From positions 1 to 64,000 of the forward strand of contig CAJTSE010000012.1 of assembly GCA_910578815.1 (NCBI GenBank): 64,000 nt of DNA, in the 5' to 3' direction. The translations under genes were made by a program, and so were the position numbers. The notes below the pieces were generated by a model. The model did not search any database. It had not been told where the DNA came from and saw only the letters and a list, made by a program, of their open reading frames with translations. Positions 1-9,502 of the stretch are shown here, in pieces. Source of the stretch: an uncultured Acetatifactor sp. (GTDB lineage Bacteria > Bacillota > Clostridia > Lachnospirales > Lachnospiraceae). The stretch's first letter is position 1, and each line of letters opens with the position of its first letter.

Positions 1-1
1 C

Positions 2-76
2 AGTAACTATGTGGCTTTCAGCCACTTTCACGGCACAGCTGTGAATAATTCAGGTGTAAATTATATATATAGATAA
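2..76 (+). other. Possible C-terminal end of an off-window gene
   Basis: One frame is open from the window edge to a TAA at 74-76 and ends in the residues GVNYIYR. A small perfect hairpin (GTGGCT, loop TTC, AGCCAC, 11-25) lies inside it. No family was recognised and the reading frame may be fortuitous. The stretch 77-230 shows nothing identifiable. Confidence 0.15.
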
Positions 77-230
77 TCTCTCTGGCAATTCCTCTTGCTA
101 ATAAAGGTTACAAGAAATATAATAAATATGATATGAGTGTCTAGACCGCACGAACGGTATTGCGATAGCAAAACAATGTAATTCATTTTCATATGAAACA
201 AGCAGCGGAACTTACAGGTGCCATATTCGA

Positions 231-392
231 GAGGTACTGGAAAGCACCAATTTTGCAGAACGCCAGGCAGAGCGAAAACAGGCTATGACCATGAAAAATT
301 GGGCGAAGCATTTAGACCGGATTTTTACAAAATGCCGCCTCCTGAGTTCCGGTAATCTTTTAATCACATTATTAAAGTTGGACACGATTTAG
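231..392 (+). pseudogene. Remnant of a RhuM-family protein C-terminus
   Basis: A 53-codon open stretch without a usable start contains the residues AERQAERKQAMTMKNWAKHL followed by DRIF. This resembles the C-terminal signature of RhuM/virulence-type proteins (an AxxQAxRxxPMTMxDW-like motif followed by a leucine/aspartate helix). The frame then runs into unrelated sequence and stops at TAG 390-392, overlapping the stop codon of the convergent large gene. RhuM genes are often found inside or beside type I restriction-modification loci, which fits this neighbourhood. The similarity is from memory of the family and is moderate; the fragment is certainly not a complete gene. Confidence 0.35.
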
Positions 393-3300
393 AATTCATA
401 CACAATTCTTTCGACAATTTCCTTTTTTCTAAACCGGGCATCCTCCCAGAATTTTGCAGGCAGTTCCCTGTAATCTGGTTCTGCGGTATCCACATTATAT
501 ACAAGATACAATTTGTATCTGTCTGCATTTTTCATGGCAAACTCAAGTTCACCCGGAGAAATCATAAAGGATTTTCCGTCACCAGTCTTCACTTCGACAA
601 AGTACTCCGTTCCATTTTCATCTATATATGAAAGATCATATTCTCCTGAAATGGCTTGTCCGGGTTTAATAATCCCCAATTCTACAAAAGCCTCTGACCT
701 TGGACGGACATTATCTTTTCCCACTGATTTACAAAGTAAATTATAAATCAGCAGCTCTCCTATGTTACCGGTTACTTTCTGATTCTTTCTACGCTTTTCA
801 TCGGCAGTTTGGGTAAATGCCCCAACATGATAACTGCCCTTGCTATTGATACTTGAAGCGGCTGAGACATTTGTGCCGTTTTGGTATGAGATTTCATTTT
901 TTTTAGGTACAATCTTTTCAAAACGGGAGTAGGGATCAGACATCGTGTCTGCATTTTCATATTCCTGTTTTTGATGATGATCTAACCACTTTTCAAATGC
1001 TTCGGTTTTATGAAAATATATCATACATTGAACCTTTTGATCATTTGCAATTTCATCCATAAATTTATTATCAGGATTCATCTCATCATAATTTTTGGCA
1101 TATTCTTCATCTGCAGATAGCTTTTCTTCATTTGATCTCCACTCACCAAATTCATGAATCACTCTCTCTTCAATATTAAACGTAATCGAATTCTCATACT
1201 TCTGAATTTCAAAAAAATTCGTAAACCTGTGAACGGTTTTTATGAAATCCTGTTGCATGTTTTCATCATGAACTGCACGAGTGTACAGAACATCCTTGAA
1301 GTTTTTTGCCTCAGTCTGTATAAAGTTACTTAGCTCCTTTTTAAAATAGGGCACTAAATCTATTCCATATACAAAACCGGCTTCTTTAAATTCCTCTGTA
1401 TCTGTACCGATACTGGCGAAAAGTTTGATTATGTAAGGAGCATTTTTAATATTTGAAAAATTGTCAAAATCTATACCGATTTCATCATCAGTATATGCGG
1501 AACTAAATTTTTTAAGTGCATCCATAAAGTTGTTTCTTATCTCATTTTTATAATTGGCATCATCAATGAGATTTAAAGAACCGAATTCCTTTATTATCAA
1601 AAAATCTCGGTCACTTTTTTCCCTCGCTCTGAAAAGCTCGCCAAGCTTACCAGCATCAAATCCTGGCGTATTTGCGATATTTGAATATATATTTTCAATG
1701 ATTTCAGAAACGGCATTAATAGAAACGTCTGAATCAAATACGGTTATATACCAGTTTGTCAATGTATCACGGACACACATATACTCATCCGTAATATTGG
1801 TAATATCTCCGCTTTGTGATATTGCGATCTCCTTTACAAGAGTGATGGTTATATTTTTTCCATGACGCTCAATATTATCGTTTCTTTCGGCATAAGCACG
1901 AGCATATTTCTGAAAATCCCGGTAATCCTTTTGAAAGCGGTCATTGGCATGGCTGACGATAATACTGTCCTTTACCACGGAATACTCTTTATTATATTCC
2001 TGGCATCCCAGTACCCTTGTGAAATTAGCATTATTTGTTCTCTGTCCTTTTTCGACAATCGGAAGGTCCTTCTTGCGGATAATATTCGAACTGGGAAGGT
2101 AAGCCTCCTTAACGGGATAATACTGTAATTGTCCCTGGTACTTAACCAAAACCTTTCCTTCTCGAAGGAACATAATTTTGTTGTCATGGTTCTCAAAGTT
2201 CTTCGTAAAACCTGCCTGTTCAATCAATCTGTATATAGCTCTGGAAAGCTCCACACTTTTTGAAAATTCTAGCTCCGGAAGCCTTAGCAGCAATCCATAA
2301 AAATCATCAGAACTTAAATCCGTTATTTTGTCAGCGAACTTAAATTTTTCAAATATATCCTGAACTATTTGATAATCCATTTTTAACTCTTTGGCCAACG
2401 TTTGGAGCATTTCCGTAGTAATAACTGGTATTGCTCCGATGAATTTCTGATTATTTTTAGAATGAAAGCTCTGCAAAATTTGTCTGGGCGAGTAGCGCTT
2501 TTCGCCTAATTCAATCCATTTCACCTCATTAAAAACTTCAAGAATGTAGTTCTCAATTTTTCCGGAATATTGACGGTAATACCGCTGTGATTTACCGCGA
2601 TATATTATTTGTGCATCTGACAGATATAAAGGATTATATAAATATCCAGAGAGTACATCATCGCTGACTATCCACTTTACTATTTCCAAAGTTGATAATT
2701 TTTTTATTATATCTTCAAGATTCTTGATATAAGGCAGTTTATATATAATATCTGCGCTTGTTGATGCTCCTAATACTCCGAGCCGCCGGAGTTCTATTTC
2801 ATATTTCCGGGCATAAGAATCAATAGGGTGAACCTCCTGCGTTTTAACAGCGGGAAATTCTTTCACTCCAAATTTATGAATAAATACTATGAACTCTTTT
2901 ATCTCATCTTCATTAATGTTGAAAGCATCACTTGGCGGAAATGCCGCATAGCTGTCATCAAATAATTTCTCCGCCATTTTATTCCCATACGCCAACCCCA
3001 AAAATAGCTTCTCACTGTCTTTGATGCCATTTTCCTGGCAGCAGGGGAAGTGATATTTAATAGTACCTTCAGAACGTTCGGGGGGATTCCAATCACTTTC
3101 ATGTCGATAATTTTCCCACAGCCATTTCACAAAATCAATCGCTTTATTGTAATTATCAACGGACTTATTAATTGTAGGAATAATATTATTGCGGTCATGA
3201 TATTTAAAACTTACTGTAGGATATATTCTATTTTGGCTTAATATACGGAATATTTGAGTTTCCTTACCTCTTTCTTTTACTTTAATCACTTCCTGAGATT

Positions 3301-4981
3301 TCTCAGATTTTGAAAATAGCTCCTGTTGATAATCCATGCGTAATGCGGGGATTTTTGCCCACAAAGGCAGTCTTTCTTCGGTGCTGAAATTGCCCAATAG
3401 AAAATAGCATTCTTCATTAAATGCCAGCCATTTTTCTTCCTGTGTTTTTAACAGATTAGGAAGTGAATTTTTATAATATCTGTTCCACCATATAAAAACG
3501 TCTACTTGCTGTGAAACATTCCATAAGTCTGTCAATTTGTTTACAGCCTCCAGCAGATCGTTTTCTTCAAAATAGATATTAATCTTTTCCCGTTTGGCCA
3601 ATACCTCTATTAGTCTGTCAACACCTTCATCCCGTAATGGTTTTAATAAGTTGTTAAATACTTTTCCCGTAAACAGGTCCGGATAATCTCCTTTTATCAT
3701 TTTGGGACTGTCTTTAACTGAAATATCCTCGTCATTTACAGTAGGGAAAATTTTTTGTGATGCTAAAAGTTCTAAATAGTCATCCTCTAATTCAAATTTT
3801 GAAAATGGAGAAGTAAATCTCCAGTCCCCATCTCGAAAGTTTCTTGGCACCAGGATTTTGTAAGCAATGTCATACTTTTTATCCTGAACAAACTCTTTGG
3901 ATATATCAATTAAAAAAGCAAGCTGCTCTTTTATAATTTTCTTATTAATCGGGCTTATATTTACTGTATTGCGGTGATCTCCCAGTGCGTATGTAGCATG
4001 AAGAACACAATTAAATGGCGATTCTGTATCTAACAGGGGAAAATATGAATAAACATATCTGCTGCTGAAAGAGTCAAAATCTTTTGGCACTGCGATAGAA
4101 AGGCGGATATCCTTAAAGACATCATCCTCTTGCATTGCATTTTCTATTGGTTTCTCGAATAAAAAGAAGCTCTCTTCCATTTCTTTATTACCGTCTACAA
4201 TTTTCAGCAGGGATATACTTTTCTTTACTCCAGAAGCAGCTATTCTTTTATATATGATATGATTCTTCTCCGTAATAATATCAATTTGGCTGATATTTGG
4301 TAAAAACAATAACATCCTCAAATCAAGGTTTTCTATCTGCTTTGAAACGGAGCAATCATCATCAAGTTTTTGAGATTCTATTACGACCTCAATAATAGTT
4401 TTGTCACTTCTTTTTTGGTTTTCAATATTGACAGGAACCGCCAGCATCGGTATATAAAGATTGGGATTCTTCTTCAGCTGTTTTGCAATTTGAGGCTCTT
4501 TTCGAATTTCATCAAGTTTTCTATCTGCATTCTCCTTTGAAAACTCAACATGAAAACAGCCGGAAAAAATTCTTATTTTTTCAGCCCAGTTTAATAAAGA
4601 ACGAAAACCTGTTCCTTTATTACCAATGTATTTTCCGGTCTTTGGGCTGTTGTTTCCCTGAACAATAGCCTTTATGCCATCCTTGTCAAAAAAAGTACCT
4701 GTATTCATTACCGTTAAAATATTATTTTTATATTCAATAGTTACTTCCAGTTCGCATTCCGGCCTTTCACCCATATTATTGCTCTTTTGATAAGCATCAT
4801 CTGCATTCTGTAGCAACTCCAGTATTTCCCGGCCGTGATAACCCTTAATATCTCTTTTTTCTATGTTGTTTTCCGCAATAAGCTCATCTCGCTCTTGTTC
4901 CCTGATATGTTTGGCTATATACTCATTTGTAAGCTTCTCAATATATTGCTGACTCTCAATCAATTCGTAATCTGGTATCAT
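389..4981 (-). CDS. Sacsin/HSP90-like ATPase with C-terminal NO VEIN (DUF3883) nuclease-like domain
   Basis: This is a 1530-residue protein. The N-terminus carries a GHKL/HSP90-type ATPase fold as in sacsin-like proteins: an N-box REILELLQNADDAY at about residues 51-64, MNTG at 92-95 in the place of the usual DxG motif, and GNKGTGFRS at 120-128 as the glycine-rich lid. The middle of about 1200 residues has no family I recognise. From about residue 1402 a NO VEIN/DUF3883 domain follows, with GNIGELL, then GEYD (1446-1449) and EVK (1463-1465), which is the spacing of a PD-(D/E)XK-type nuclease core. No signal peptide or membrane segment is visible. It is transcribed away from hsdM/hsdS and sits where a defence gene would be expected. 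Large proteins pairing a sacsin-like ATPase with DUF3883 are known from bacterial defence islands, so an anti-phage role is likely, but it is inference. The start ATG has only a weak upstream GGGG. Confidence 0.8.
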   Translation of the reverse strand: MIPDYELIESQQYIEKLTNEYIAKHIREQERDELIAENNIEKRDIKGYHGREILELLQNADDAYQKSNNMGERPECELEVTIEYKNNILTVMNTGTFFDKDGIKAIVQGNNSPKTGKYIGNKGTGFRSLLNWAEKIRIFSGCFHVEFSKENADRKLDEIRKEPQIAKQLKKNPNLYIPMLAVPVNIENQKRSDKTIIEVVIESQKLDDDCSVSKQIENLDLRMLLFLPNISQIDIITEKNHIIYKRIAASGVKKSISLLKIVDGNKEMEESFFLFEKPIENAMQEDDVFKDIRLSIAVPKDFDSFSSRYVYSYFPLLDTESPFNCVLHATYALGDHRNTVNISPINKKIIKEQLAFLIDISKEFVQDKKYDIAYKILVPRNFRDGDWRFTSPFSKFELEDDYLELLASQKIFPTVNDEDISVKDSPKMIKGDYPDLFTGKVFNNLLKPLRDEGVDRLIEVLAKREKINIYFEENDLLEAVNKLTDLWNVSQQVDVFIWWNRYYKNSLPNLLKTQEEKWLAFNEECYFLLGNFSTEERLPLWAKIPALRMDYQQELFSKSEKSQEVIKVKERGKETQIFRILSQNRIYPTVSFKYHDRNNIIPTINKSVDNYNKAIDFVKWLWENYRHESDWNPPERSEGTIKYHFPCCQENGIKDSEKLFLGLAYGNKMAEKLFDDSYAAFPPSDAFNINEDEIKEFIVFIHKFGVKEFPAVKTQEVHPIDSYARKYEIELRRLGVLGASTSADIIYKLPYIKNLEDIIKKLSTLEIVKWIVSDDVLSGYLYNPLYLSDAQIIYRGKSQRYYRQYSGKIENYILEVFNEVKWIELGEKRYSPRQILQSFHSKNNQKFIGAIPVITTEMLQTLAKELKMDYQIVQDIFEKFKFADKITDLSSDDFYGLLLRLPELEFSKSVELSRAIYRLIEQAGFTKNFENHDNKIMFLREGKVLVKYQGQLQYYPVKEAYLPSSNIIRKKDLPIVEKGQRTNNANFTRVLGCQEYNKEYSVVKDSIIVSHANDRFQKDYRDFQKYARAYAERNDNIERHGKNITITLVKEIAISQSGDITNITDEYMCVRDTLTNWYITVFDSDVSINAVSEIIENIYSNIANTPGFDAGKLGELFRAREKSDRDFLIIKEFGSLNLIDDANYKNEIRNNFMDALKKFSSAYTDDEIGIDFDNFSNIKNAPYIIKLFASIGTDTEEFKEAGFVYGIDLVPYFKKELSNFIQTEAKNFKDVLYTRAVHDENMQQDFIKTVHRFTNFFEIQKYENSITFNIEERVIHEFGEWRSNEEKLSADEEYAKNYDEMNPDNKFMDEIANDQKVQCMIYFHKTEAFEKWLDHHQKQEYENADTMSDPYSRFEKIVPKKNEISYQNGTNVSAASSINSKGSYHVGAFTQTADEKRRKNQKVTGNIGELLIYNLLCKSVGKDNVRPRSEAFVELGIIKPGQAISGEYDLSYIDENGTEYFVEVKTGDGKSFMISPGELEFAMKNADRYKLYLVYNVDTAEPDYRELPAKFWEDARFRKKEIVERIVYEF

Positions 4982-5023
4982 ACTTTTGTAACCCCGTCTT
5001 TTTTATCAATTAATCTATCTATC

Positions 5024-5052
5024 ATTTTATAGTATCATCAACCGGAAGTCAA
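5024..5052 (-). promoter_or_regulatory. Sigma-A-type promoter of the sacsin-like gene
   Basis: On the minus strand TTGACT (5052-5047), a 17-base spacer and TAAAAT (5029-5024) lie about 43 bases upstream of the ATG at 4981. The fit to the housekeeping consensus is good. Confidence 0.6.
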
Positions 5053-5237
5053 TCATGGTGATAAACGAGGCTAACTGTATAAAAAAGCGTTAATTTACTG
5101 GCATATCTAAGTGATTTTTCGCTTTTAGCACCCTCACTGTACTGAAAAAGCTCATTCCATGCTTCCTGAAGGTCGCAGAACCGTAATCCGTAGATGTTTG
5201 CAGCACCATATTTTTCACATACGAACTTTACTGTCCT
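5049..5237 (-). pseudogene. Open fragment of an unidentified protein C-terminus
   Basis: Sixty-two codons are open on the minus strand without a credible start. The encoded residues (for example YGLRFCDLQEAWNELF and then YASKLTLFYTVSLVYHHD) have the composition of a genuine soluble protein tail. The upstream limit is an in-frame TAA at 5238-5240. I do not recognise the family. It overlaps the promoter of the large ATPase gene and is probably a remnant left by replacement within the defence locus. Confidence 0.3.
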
Positions 5238-5686
5238 TTATTGATAGATAATCCCGGTTTTGTACACTCTCTGATGGACTATCAGAAAGTAAGGTGATAA
5301 AATCAAGAGGAAGACAGAGGAAACCATTTGATCCGGAATATGATCAACAGGTTGCGCACTGTCGTCCAGCGTTCTGGCGAAAGCCTAAATTAAGCCGTTT
5401 TATTTTTTAATGGGGGTTGCTTAATATTTTAGGTGTCGTCGTGGCTTGGTGGTGGGCAATATGGCAGAAATGTGATATATTAGAAGCTGTATCAGTATCA
5501 CGATGGGAGACAAATATAATATAGAGGCGATGAGTCCGGATCCTGCGGTTCCGCCGTGTACTGAGTGTAACGGATCCACGTAGCGGCGGACCGACAGGCA
5601 TCCACCTCAAATGAAAATCGTGCAAGGATGTTAAAGTAAAAGAGACATTATTGGCGGTATGATAATCAAAGGAGGCTTGAAAAAGC
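5238..5686. other. Intergenic stretch upstream of hsdM
   Basis: There is no convincing gene here. Visible items are a hairpin-forming pair GTGATA (5472-5477) and TATCAC (5496-5501), a 26-codon plus-strand ORF at 5503-5583 without a Shine-Dalgarno sequence but ending in a CxxC-containing PPCTECNGST, and a GC-rich segment 5535-5605 with CCGCCG and CGGCGG that could pair. A strong AGGAGG (from 5670) serves hsdM. The GC-rich patch differs in composition from its surroundings and may be a relic of another element. Confidence 0.3.
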
Positions 5687-7504
5687 ATGAGCGTTAGTGA
5701 GGACAAGATTAGCGAGGTGACAAGAAGGGCACAGGAAAATGCAAATTTGATCTGGAATGTCGCCAACTCCCTTTTTGGAGCATATAAGCCGCATGAATAT
5801 GGTCTGGTAATCCTTCCGATGTGTGTCATAAAACGATTTCATGACTGTCTTGAGACGAAGAAAAAAGGCAGTGATAAGACGCGTCATCAGGAGGTCCTGG
5901 AGGCTTATGCAAAGTATGCTGATTTTGAGCCGATGGCTGCTGATTTTTTGAAGGAGGCGGCAGGATACCAATTCTATAATACAAGCGAATACACATTTGA
6001 TTTGTTGGCGGCGGATGCGGAGAATATAGCAGATCATTTTATGGAATTTCTGAATGGATTTTCCGACAATGTAAAAGACATTTTATCCAGAATGGGATTT
6101 TACGGTCAGGTTGAGAGAATGAAGGAAGCGAAGCTTCTTTATCAGATTGTCCTTGATTTCAATGCTAAAAATATGGATATGAGCAGGTATTCGTCCGTTG
6201 ATATGGGATATATTTTTGAAAATCTGGTGCAGAGATTTTCTGAATCCTATGATGAAGATGCCGGGGCACATTTTACAAGCCGTGACATTATTTATTTAAT
6301 GTGCGACCTGCTTGTGACAAATTATGAATTTGATGCAGATGAAGACGGGCTGCATTGTACAGTCTACGATATGACGATGGGCACCAGCCAAATGCTGACA
6401 TGTATGGAAGAGCGTCTGCATCAGCTGAATGAAAAAGCAAATGTGACAACCTTCGGGCAGGAAATCAATCCTTTTACAATGGGTATTGCCGAAGCCGATA
6501 CCATCATTCACGGCGGTGATCCGGATAATATGAAATTTGGAGATACTTTATCCGATGATCAGTTCAGCGGCTATAAATTTGATTTATGTATCAGCAATCC
6601 TCCTTTCGGAATTGACTGGAAGCGCGAAGCTCCGGTAGTTGAGATGGAATACAAAAAAGGGGAGGCTGGAAGGTTTGCGCCGGGTCTGCCCAGTAAAAGC
6701 GACGGGCAGATGCTTTTTATGCTGAATGGTATTTCCAAGCTCAAAGAAGGAACCGGGAGAATGGCCATTATACAAAACGGTTCATCCCTGTTTGCCGGTG
6801 ATGCGGCATCCGGTCAGAGTGAAATAAGGCGTTATATTATTGAAAACGATTGGCTGGACGCTATCGTGCAGCTTCCTGCAGACAGCTTTTATAATACCAA
6901 TATTACAACCTTTATTTGGATCATAGATAAATCAAAATCCATGAGAACTCCCGGCGTCGTTCAGTTAATCGACGCCAGCGAATGTTATGAAATGAGAAGA
7001 AAAAGTATCGGGAGCAAGAGGGTTGATCTTACCGGTAAATGTAAAGATCTCATTGTGAAGGCCTATGGAGATTATTCTTCGGGAACTTATGAGGATGTAT
7101 TAAAAAACGGCAGAAAAATCCGTTGTGTATCAAAGGTTATAGACAGCGTTAATTTAGGATACCAGAAGCTGATCATTGAAAGTCCCCTGCGGAATAAGGA
7201 CGGATCGGTACTCTTAGAGAACGGTAGCAAGGTGCCGGACGCATCTCTCAGGGATACGGAAAATATTCCCTTGTATGAAGAGATTGACAAATATTTTGAA
7301 CGGGAAATACTTCCCTTTCATAAAGATAGCTGGGTGGATAAAACAAAAACAAAAATTGGATACGAGATACCATTCACGCAGTTGTTTTATGAATTTGCCG
7401 GGTTTGAAAGCTCAGCTGATATTGCGAAAAGGATTGAAGCAGGAGAAAAAGATCTGATGGAGATGCTAAGCGGGCTCTTTCAGGAAAGCGAGGATATAGG
7501 ATGA
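5687..7504 (+). CDS. hsdM: Type I restriction-modification DNA methyltransferase subunit HsdM
   Basis: This 605-residue adenine-N6 methyltransferase subunit would modify the target recognised by HsdS. An N-terminal helical HsdM domain (residues about 10-165, with NANLIWNVANSLFGAYKPHEYG) is followed by the catalytic N6-methylase domain with the NPPF catalytic motif at 304-307. The SAM-binding motif I is unusual: DMTMGTSQM from D228, where DPxxGTGG-like residues are usual. I recall a subfamily of HsdM proteins with this variant, so it need not mean inactivity. The start is set by AGGAGG 11 bases upstream of the ATG. It overlaps hsdS by 4 bases (ATGA), indicating translational coupling. The matching hsdR is present only as a stub, so this may now act as a solitary methylase. 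Confidence 0.93.
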   Translation: MSVSEDKISEVTRRAQENANLIWNVANSLFGAYKPHEYGLVILPMCVIKRFHDCLETKKKGSDKTRHQEVLEAYAKYADFEPMAADFLKEAAGYQFYNTSEYTFDLLAADAENIADHFMEFLNGFSDNVKDILSRMGFYGQVERMKEAKLLYQIVLDFNAKNMDMSRYSSVDMGYIFENLVQRFSESYDEDAGAHFTSRDIIYLMCDLLVTNYEFDADEDGLHCTVYDMTMGTSQMLTCMEERLHQLNEKANVTTFGQEINPFTMGIAEADTIIHGGDPDNMKFGDTLSDDQFSGYKFDLCISNPPFGIDWKREAPVVEMEYKKGEAGRFAPGLPSKSDGQMLFMLNGISKLKEGTGRMAIIQNGSSLFAGDAASGQSEIRRYIIENDWLDAIVQLPADSFYNTNITTFIWIIDKSKSMRTPGVVQLIDASECYEMRRKSIGSKRVDLTGKCKDLIVKAYGDYSSGTYEDVLKNGRKIRCVSKVIDSVNLGYQKLIIESPLRNKDGSVLLENGSKVPDASLRDTENIPLYEEIDKYFEREILPFHKDSWVDKTKTKIGYEIPFTQLFYEFAGFESSADIAKRIEAGEKDLMEMLSGLFQESEDIG

Positions 7505-8784
7505 TTAAGGAATCCATAACATGTCTATCCTGCGCAGATTCCATTGGTGCTGTTCCGGAGGACTGGCATTATACAAAAGTGAAAAATGTGTTTGACAGAA
7601 AGAAGGAAAAGTCTGACGAGAAGGATCCGATTGTTTTGTCATTGGCCCGCACCGGCGTAAGAGTAAGGGATATATCAAATAATGAGGGACAGCTGGCAAG
7701 CTCATATGACGGATATAATCCTGTAGAACCCGGAGATCTTTTACTGAACCCAATGGACTTGTACAGCGGCGCTAACTGCAGTATTTCGGATGTCAGCGGC
7801 GTGATCAGCCCGGCCTACTTCAATCTGAGGGCAAGGGAAGGCTATGATGCAAAGTTTTACGATTACTTCTTTAAAACTCAATATTGGGCAATGGCATTGT
7901 TTGCAAAGGGCAGGGGGGTTTCATTTGATAATCGCTGGACACTGAGTTATGAAGCCTTAAAGGATATAATTCTTCCGGCACCTGGATATGAAGAGCAAAA
8001 GAAAATAGCATATTACCTGGACGAAAAGACAACAAGTATTGATAGAATGATTGTGCAGGCGAACAAGTCAATCGCAGATTACAGGGCCTGGAAATCCTCG
8101 ATTATTTACGAGGCAGCTACGAAGGGGCTTAGCGGGAAAACGGTATTCAGGGACTCCGGGATCGAATGGATCAAAAAGGTTCCCGACCAATGGAGAATAA
8201 CCAGGCTGCACAATATTTGCAGTTTTTTAACGGGAAGTACGCCGTCAACAAAAAATCCGGAGTGGTTCGACGGGGAAATACAGTGGTTCACACCGGGCGA
8301 TTTTAATCATTTGTATGACCTGTATGAATCCTCAAGAACATTATCCGCAAAAGCAAGAGAAGATAAGGCGGCCAAATTCGTTCCCAGAAATACGGTGTTA
8401 ATCATCGGGATAGGCGGAACGGCGGGAAAAATAGGTTATACAAAAGTGGAATGTTCGTTTAATCAACAAATTACGGCAATACTTCCAAAGTCAGAGATAA
8501 TTGATAAAAGATACCTGATGTATGCGATGATACCGGCTGCATTATACACAAAAGAAACGCTGATGCACACTACGCTTCCTATTATCAATAATCAAACCTT
8601 GGGTTCTGTCAGTATTACACTGCCCTCAAAGAAAGAGCAGCTGGAAATTGCAGAATATTTAGATGAAACCTGCCCGAAAATCGAAGCTGTTATCAGAGAA
8701 AAGAAAAATTTGATTGCCGAACTTGAAGAGTATAAGAAGTCGATTATTTTTGAAGCCGTGACTGGAAAAAGAAGGGTGGTGTAG
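7501..8784 (+). CDS. hsdS: Type I restriction-modification specificity subunit HsdS
   Basis: This 427-residue protein has the two-fold HsdS plan. The first target recognition domain (about 15-160) is followed by a conserved helix starting EEQKKIAYYLDEKTTSIDRM. The second recognition domain (about 220-370, opening with SGIEWIKKVPDQW) is followed by the equivalent helix KEQLEIAEYLDETCPKIEAV. Each recognition domain reads one half of a bipartite site and the helices set the spacing. The length is normal and both halves look intact. The ATG overlaps the end of hsdM. Recognition domains are hypervariable, so the target cannot be read from sequence. Confidence 0.93.
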   Translation: MIKESITCLSCADSIGAVPEDWHYTKVKNVFDRKKEKSDEKDPIVLSLARTGVRVRDISNNEGQLASSYDGYNPVEPGDLLLNPMDLYSGANCSISDVSGVISPAYFNLRAREGYDAKFYDYFFKTQYWAMALFAKGRGVSFDNRWTLSYEALKDIILPAPGYEEQKKIAYYLDEKTTSIDRMIVQANKSIADYRAWKSSIIYEAATKGLSGKTVFRDSGIEWIKKVPDQWRITRLHNICSFLTGSTPSTKNPEWFDGEIQWFTPGDFNHLYDLYESSRTLSAKAREDKAAKFVPRNTVLIIGIGGTAGKIGYTKVECSFNQQITAILPKSEIIDKRYLMYAMIPAALYTKETLMHTTLPIINNQTLGSVSITLPSKKEQLEIAEYLDETCPKIEAVIREKKNLIAELEEYKKSIIFEAVTGKRRVV

Positions 8785-8787
8785 TAC

Positions 8788-8874
8788 GTGGAAGATAATG
8801 AAAAACAGCTTGAATTTGACATTGAAGCATACCTCATATCGAACGAAGGGGAATGGCAGCCGGAAACGGATTAG
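8788..8874 (+). pseudogene. hsdR: Truncated HsdR: only the first 28 codons remain
   Basis: A GTG start 3 bases after the hsdS stop opens a 28-codon frame reading EDNEKQLEFDIEAYLISNEG and then EWQPETD. This matches the usual HsdR N-terminus (EKQFExDIEAFLIS, a glycine, a tryptophan and a TD pair just before the nuclease domain). It ends at TAG 8872-8874, immediately before the Shine-Dalgarno sequence of the GNAT gene. The nuclease and helicase domains, normally about 1000 residues, are absent from the window. A deletion has joined the hsdR start to the next gene. Confidence 0.7.
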
Positions 8875-8895
8875 TAAAAGGAGGCGCAAGGCGAC

Positions 8896-9483
8896 ATGAG
8901 TAAAAAAAATTTAATTTTAAAATCAGAAACCATCACAATTACACCGTCGAATGAAGAAGACCTATGGGAGTCTGACTGGATGATTGCGTTTAGGCAGGGG
9001 GAGAAAGAACAGATTGGAACAGCATCCTTTGCCGGTGAGAAGCTCCTTGGGGCAATTCCCCTGAAGGTGGAGCTTGCGCAGAAATACAGAAACAGAGGGT
9101 TAGGCACGGAAGTAATCAAAATGATGGTAAACTGGGCTTTTTTGCACAAAAATATCTATGAAGTCATATCTCAGGTGGAGCATGAAAATGACAAAGGGGT
9201 GAATGCCCTGCAGAAGGCGGGGTTTGTATTTCGAAAAAATGAGGGTAATGTGGAGACCTATTCCATAGTGAAAGAAAAAACAGTCTGGACAGGCGTTTAC
9301 CTTGCGGTGGGGATTGTAATGGGATTGATTCTGGGCCTGGTATTAAATAATGCCTGGCTGGGTTTTGCCGTAGGCCTGATTTCCTGCCTGTGTGTGGGAA
9401 AAATTATGGATTACAACGCTCAGAAGTATCGGGAGAGCGTTACGGGTAAAAGCGGACAGTACGGAAAGCGCTCCAAAAAATAA
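8896..9483 (+). CDS. GNAT-family N-acetyltransferase with C-terminal membrane hairpin
   Basis: The protein has 195 residues. Residues 1-125 form a GNAT fold with the acetyl-CoA binding loop in KYRNRGLGTEVIK (about 62-74) and the late segment NDKGVNALQKAGF typical of RimJ/RimL-type acetyltransferases. Residues 130-170 hold two closely spaced hydrophobic segments that would anchor the enzyme in the membrane, followed by a basic tail. GGAGG lies 11 bases before the ATG. The substrate is unknown. The next gene starts 19 bases downstream and is probably co-transcribed. The membrane tail is uncommon for this family. Confidence 0.75.
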   Translation: MSKKNLILKSETITITPSNEEDLWESDWMIAFRQGEKEQIGTASFAGEKLLGAIPLKVELAQKYRNRGLGTEVIKMMVNWAFLHKNIYEVISQVEHENDKGVNALQKAGFVFRKNEGNVETYSIVKEKTVWTGVYLAVGIVMGLILGLVLNNAWLGFAVGLISCLCVGKIMDYNAQKYRESVTGKSGQYGKRSKK

Positions 9484-9502
9484 ATTACCGGAGAGGATCA
9501 CC

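Noticed and set aside
5535..5605. Hammerhead-like or retron ncRNA
   Set aside because: CGATGAGTCC resembles a ribozyme core piece, but no matching GAAA core and helix set was found, and no reverse transcriptase is nearby.
6368..6400. HsdM judged inactive because motif I is DMTMGTS
   Set aside because: The same deviation occurs in a known HsdM subfamily as I recall it, and the NPPF motif is intact, so I kept it as a functional gene.
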